Positions 60,727 through 64,000 of a stretch of 64,000 nucleotides of DNA are shown in pieces. The notes under the pieces were generated by a model that saw only the letters and a list, made by a program, of their open reading frames with translations, was not told where the DNA came from and did not search any database. The DNA lies in the NCBI GenBank assembly GCA_002633005.1, contig NMRA01000918.1:1-64000 (forward strand), given 5' to 3'. This DNA is from Phoronis australis (lineage: Eukaryota; Phoronida; Phoronidae). The position numbers and the translations under genes are program-made. Position 1 is the stretch's first letter. The number at the start of each line of letters is the position of its first letter.

Positions 60727-61380
60727 TATTTAAAGGAACCTATTTTCACAAAAGTTGTGTTTGTTAAATACTTTAATTTGTAATTATTTTGACCATGTCT
60801 TACATGAAATATCATGCCAGATTTTTTATGCTTTGACAGGACGAAGTTTTTGAGAGTACAGTGAAGTCCATCTGCATACAATTTTTACTCTTTGAGTGAA
60901 AACATTTCAGTTATATTACTGAAGTCACTTTTTAAGTAATCTCATGACAATTGCATGTTGTCTCTGGTGACGTAATTTCACCTTGAAAACCTCAAAACAC
61001 CAACCAAACAGAGTGCCATCTAGTGTTCAATGATGGAACCAGTCTACTCAATCCATTGTAATTACAGTTAGCTTTCACTGCACTTGGCAATTTGTGAATG
61101 CCACATTAGGGCCTTCAGTCTTAAGCAATAATGATGCATAAACTTTCCTAAGCTCAGCATGAGAAAGGCAATGAGTCATTCTAATAGACTTGTTTCATCA
61201 CTACATAAAAGGCCTTTTTTAATCAGTATTTTGGAAAATACTAAAGACCTTGAGACGCCACTGATGACCTGTACAGGTAAATTCATTTCGACATCAAAAA
61301 TTGCTTGACCTAGGCAAACAATCTTTGAAAAAATACGCGACGACTCTCTATAGCAATTAAGAGAAATTTTACCAAAATAA

Positions 61381-61386
61381 TTTATT
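61381..61386 (-). terminator. Polyadenylation signal for a possible - strand gene
   Basis: TTTATT on the + strand is AATAAA on the - strand, about 160 bases after the stop codon of the ORF ending at 61545. Confidence 0.3.
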
Positions 61387-61544
61387 TACAACGTGAACAA
61401 CAAGACATCGAAAGTCCGAGTCCTTTTGCAAACCCTGATGGAACCCTTTCAAGAGATTTTAATATTAGAGCTTTAAAAATGCTTCATAACTGAGCTTTCA
61501 CACATTCACATACAGAACACACAGTTCCCCGTACATTGCTAACA

Positions 61545-61892
61545 CTATATCCATATTGCTACACCCTCAACACCTACTATGTAACCCAACTTCAGCGCAT
61601 TATCTAGTTTAAGTTGGATTGTTTCACATGAAGCCAGATGGGTATTTTCATACATAAAGGAGGACATTATGTTGTAATGTCTGGCATCATAAGCAATGAC
61701 AAGTGACTGTTCCTGCTTCTGATAACATCGCTTTCTTGAAAATTGTCTCGCTTTCAAAATATTCTTGAGCAGACTCCACAAAGAGTCGTAAATTTGCACG
61801 ATGTTGTTTGGCAGATCTAGGCGAGCCAACACATGGACTAGATAGTCACGCCACCTGGTGACTTCCTCGAAGTTCCATGCAGCGCCAATAAA
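61545..61892 (-). CDS. Possible terminal exon of an unrecognised - strand gene
   Basis: The - strand frame is open from about 61892 down to TAG at 61545 (about 115 codons). It has balanced, protein-like composition: NFEEVTRWRDYLVHVLARLD, YDSLWSLLKNIL, SLVIAYDARHYNIMSSFMYE, and a hydrophobic end GYIVGVEGVAIWI. An acceptor-like CACCAG lies within it before GTGGCGTGAC, so the true exon may be shorter. No family is recognised. Support comes from composition, length in AT-rich surroundings, and an AATAAA soon after the stop. Confidence 0.35.
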   Translation of the reverse strand, partial: FIGAAWNFEEVTRWRDYLVHVLARLDLPNNIVQIYDSLWSLLKNILKARQFSRKRCYQKQEQSLVIAYDARHYNIMSSFMYENTHLASCETIQLKLDNALKLGYIVGVEGVAIWI

Positions 61893-62439
61893 GTCAAGCC
61901 GAAATCATAAACTCTCACCAGGAATGAATCGAGTTAACAGTGACAAATGTTCTCGTTTAGGCAAACAATGAACTTCATAAAGACCATGGTTTTATCATAC
62001 CGTAATTAGGCGTCCCATCTTACCCCATCCAAAAGCCAAGCAAATGCTCTTATGTCAAACAAAAACGGTACCACATGAGGCTTATTGAAGTGTTCTAAAC
62101 AAAACATAATAAGGCAATAATAATTTGGCAGTATGTTACAGAAAAAAATATACTTAGAACTTATAGTAAATCTTCCACGAAAATGAAAAACAAACATATA
62201 ACGAGGGAATTTTCAAGAGTGGACAATGAAAGTTGAGAGAAATTCTTGATCAAGAAAATCTTATCAAATTCTTGATCTTTAGTTTTAGTTATACCTGAAT
62301 CCCTTATTTTGAAACCAGAGGTCGTCAAATTAAAATAAATAGGTGCTACTTTACTTATTAAGTCAGAAACAAAATAATAAGTAATTATCACAGTATAATA
62401 AATTGCGAAAATACTTTTAAAAGGTCTGCAACAAAACAT

Positions 62440-63500
62440 GTAAAGTCAGTTTTGAACTTAGTGACCTAAAATGTTCACAAGTTCTAACACCCAACATCAA
62501 GGCAATGTTCTGTTATAATGCTTACTAAAATCGTTGCAGATAACGGGGCAGATCATGATTAAATGCTTCAACTTTGCAGAAATGAGATTTTTCAAACAAA
62601 CTATCACACATTTAACATCCAAGCTGTTTCACTGAAAGCATCATAGCCCATCACTGGAAAAAGTTCTTTGAGAAGATAATTATTTTTTAATAGTTCAATT
62701 TAATGGTTAAATAAAATGAGCTTATCTCATCACTACAAACATCCTGACAGCTTTTCATATTTATTATTCAAAACAAGTTAACGTTACTAATTTTGATTTT
62801 CACCTTGTTTCCCACTTCCCTTTAAGTATTACCACTGCTTTGGTTGAAAAGACACTGCTAGATTCACACCTACACAGAACACATACAAACCCAGCTAAAC
62901 CACCAAACTACTGCGGGCATTAAAGTACAGGCAAGGCAAAAGAAATGTAACAGGTAAAAACAGACATTAAACAAAACACGTTTAAAGCAATCGCCAAATT
63001 ACCTTTTACCAGGATGCCTAGAAATTACCTGTTCTGACTAACAATTACAGACAAACCCTAATTCCAGAAAGGCAACTTCATCTAGCTTTTTGATCAACGC
63101 ACCATCATTTGGTCATGAGAGGATGACTACAACAGGGAAATTCCCTTAGGGCTGGTCAATAAGTCTTTTTAAGCACATATTTGACGTTTTCTCAACATCT
63201 TTTACTTCAAACTCAGAGAAACAAAGACACTACTACAACTGTGATAAAGGTATCCTATCAACAGAAACAATTGCTATTAACAACAGAGATTCACAATGAC
63301 TATGGTATAGTAAAATCCTACTAAATCAATTTTGGACGAAAATAATTGCTAAAACTGATCTATTTTCATTTTTGAAAGGTTTCTAACACATGAATGCTGA
63401 TAATTTCCAAGAATCGCCGTCTGATAGTAACTATGGTACAAACCTTTAAAAATGATGCAGCGTTTATTTGGAGTAACTTATCTTCAATAAAAAAATTAAT
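62440..63500. other. Gene-free stretch
   Basis: AT-rich sequence with no ORF or repeat that I can support, apart from the segment 63206-63262, which is repeated after the N at 63945. Confidence 0.4.
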
Positions 63501-63539
63501 GAAGAAATAAAATTTCACTCATTGTGTCATAAATTGGCC

Positions 63540-63910
63540 CAATTTTATTCCTCCCAGAATTCCCCCGAGTACTACCATGAGATACGGACATGCGCAAAGC
63601 GAACCATTCCACGGACTTATCTTCTGGAGGAAGACGTGTTTTTCCTTTGGAAGGTTTTTTCGCGCAAGTTATACCGCGACCACGCTCAATTGCATAACTC
63701 TTTGCTACTGAGCATTTTCTTCTTATCCTATATAATCATCTTGGAAGTTTTTGGACGACCGAGCTCACCGACTCTGTGTGACTCGGCGGGCCACACCTTG
63801 CCCGGTTTTACCGGCGCAGAGCATTACGACTCTCTATTGGCCTCATCGTATTTTCAGGCCTACCTGCTTTGGGGTTTCCGTGACCCGACACGGACCATGT
63901 GGAGTGTTTG
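63540..63910. promoter_or_regulatory. CpG-rich segment, possible gene 5' end
   Basis: GC and CpG content rise sharply here compared with the preceding kilobases. The + strand has a 129-codon frame without family resemblance (63522-63911). On the - strand an ATG at 63898 reads MVRVGSRKPQS to a GTAGGC donor at 63863, so the segment could be the promoter and first exon of a leftward gene. Neither reading is secure. Confidence 0.25.
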
Positions 63911-63944
63911 ATAGTTGTCCTATCCTCGTACGCTTAACCTCACC

Positions 63945-63945
63945 N
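63945..63945. other. Single-N contig join followed by repeated sequence
   Basis: The 55 bases after the N (63946-64000) repeat 63206 onwards with one or two differences ('acttcaaactcaaagaaac' against 'acttcaaactcagagaaac'). This is the same pattern as at 30464. Confidence 0.8.
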
Positions 63946-64000
63946 ACTTCAAACTCAAAGAAACAAAGACACTACTACAACTGTGATAAAGGTATCATGG

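Noticed and set aside
1-64000. CRISPR arrays, bacterial operons, rRNA
   Set aside because: No regularly spaced identical repeats with unique spacers, no rRNA-like blocks, and clear intron-split animal genes.

Overview
The window is nuclear DNA from a multicellular animal. Its genes are split by GT-AG introns of about 0.2 to 4 kb and lie among AT-rich, repeat-laden sequence. The proteins are typical of bilaterian animals: a RIPOR/FAM65 Rho-effector homologue, a NUP35 nucleoporin, and an LRR-Ig-mucin type I membrane protein. I think a marine invertebrate (amphioxus, hemichordate, echinoderm or lophotrochozoan grade) is most likely, but the sequence alone does not settle the phylum. The two redundant stretches that abut single Ns suggest a highly heterozygous genome whose haplotypes were not fully merged in assembly.

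Layout. (1) 0-1.5 kb holds fold-back repeats and no gene that I can support. (2) 1.6-6.6 kb, + strand: an LRR/Ig/Thr-rich transmembrane protein, with a probable signal-peptide exon at 1598-1608 and one large exon at 3962-6440. (3) 6.7-18.0 kb, - strand: a NUP35 homologue. I could assemble nine coding exons with consistent phases; the C-terminal part was not found. Its introns carry a tRNA-derived SINE, a 1.98-kb DNA transposon and several tandem repeats. (4) 18.0-19.1 kb: a possible divergent promoter and a short secreted-peptide candidate. (5) 19.1-40.2 kb: no convincing gene. It holds fold-back elements, two copies of a ~0.5-kb dispersed repeat, a 33-N gap, and a 2.4-kb tandem duplication that looks like two unmerged contig ends. 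Any 5' UTR exon of the RIPOR gene would be here. (6) 40.2-58.9 kb, + strand: the complete RIPOR coding region, 18 exons and 905 residues, phase-consistent from ATG to TAG, with a LINE fragment, MITEs, a SINE and tandem repeats in its introns. (7) 58.9-60.7 kb: probable RIPOR 3' UTR. (8) 61.4-64 kb: a possible terminal exon of an unrecognised - strand gene and a CpG-rich segment running to another contig join.

The genes are not a functional unit. RIPOR proteins bind Rho GTPases and act in polarity and cytoskeletal control. NUP35 is a scaffold nucleoporin with an atypical RRM used for dimerisation. The LRR protein looks like a cell-surface adhesion or recognition receptor. The points most worth checking are the contig-overlap artefacts, a tandem repeat in RIPOR that re-duplicates a splice donor, a partial duplication of a NUP35 exon end with its donor, and a cluster of NRF1/YY1/ETS-like motifs inside RIPOR intron 1.
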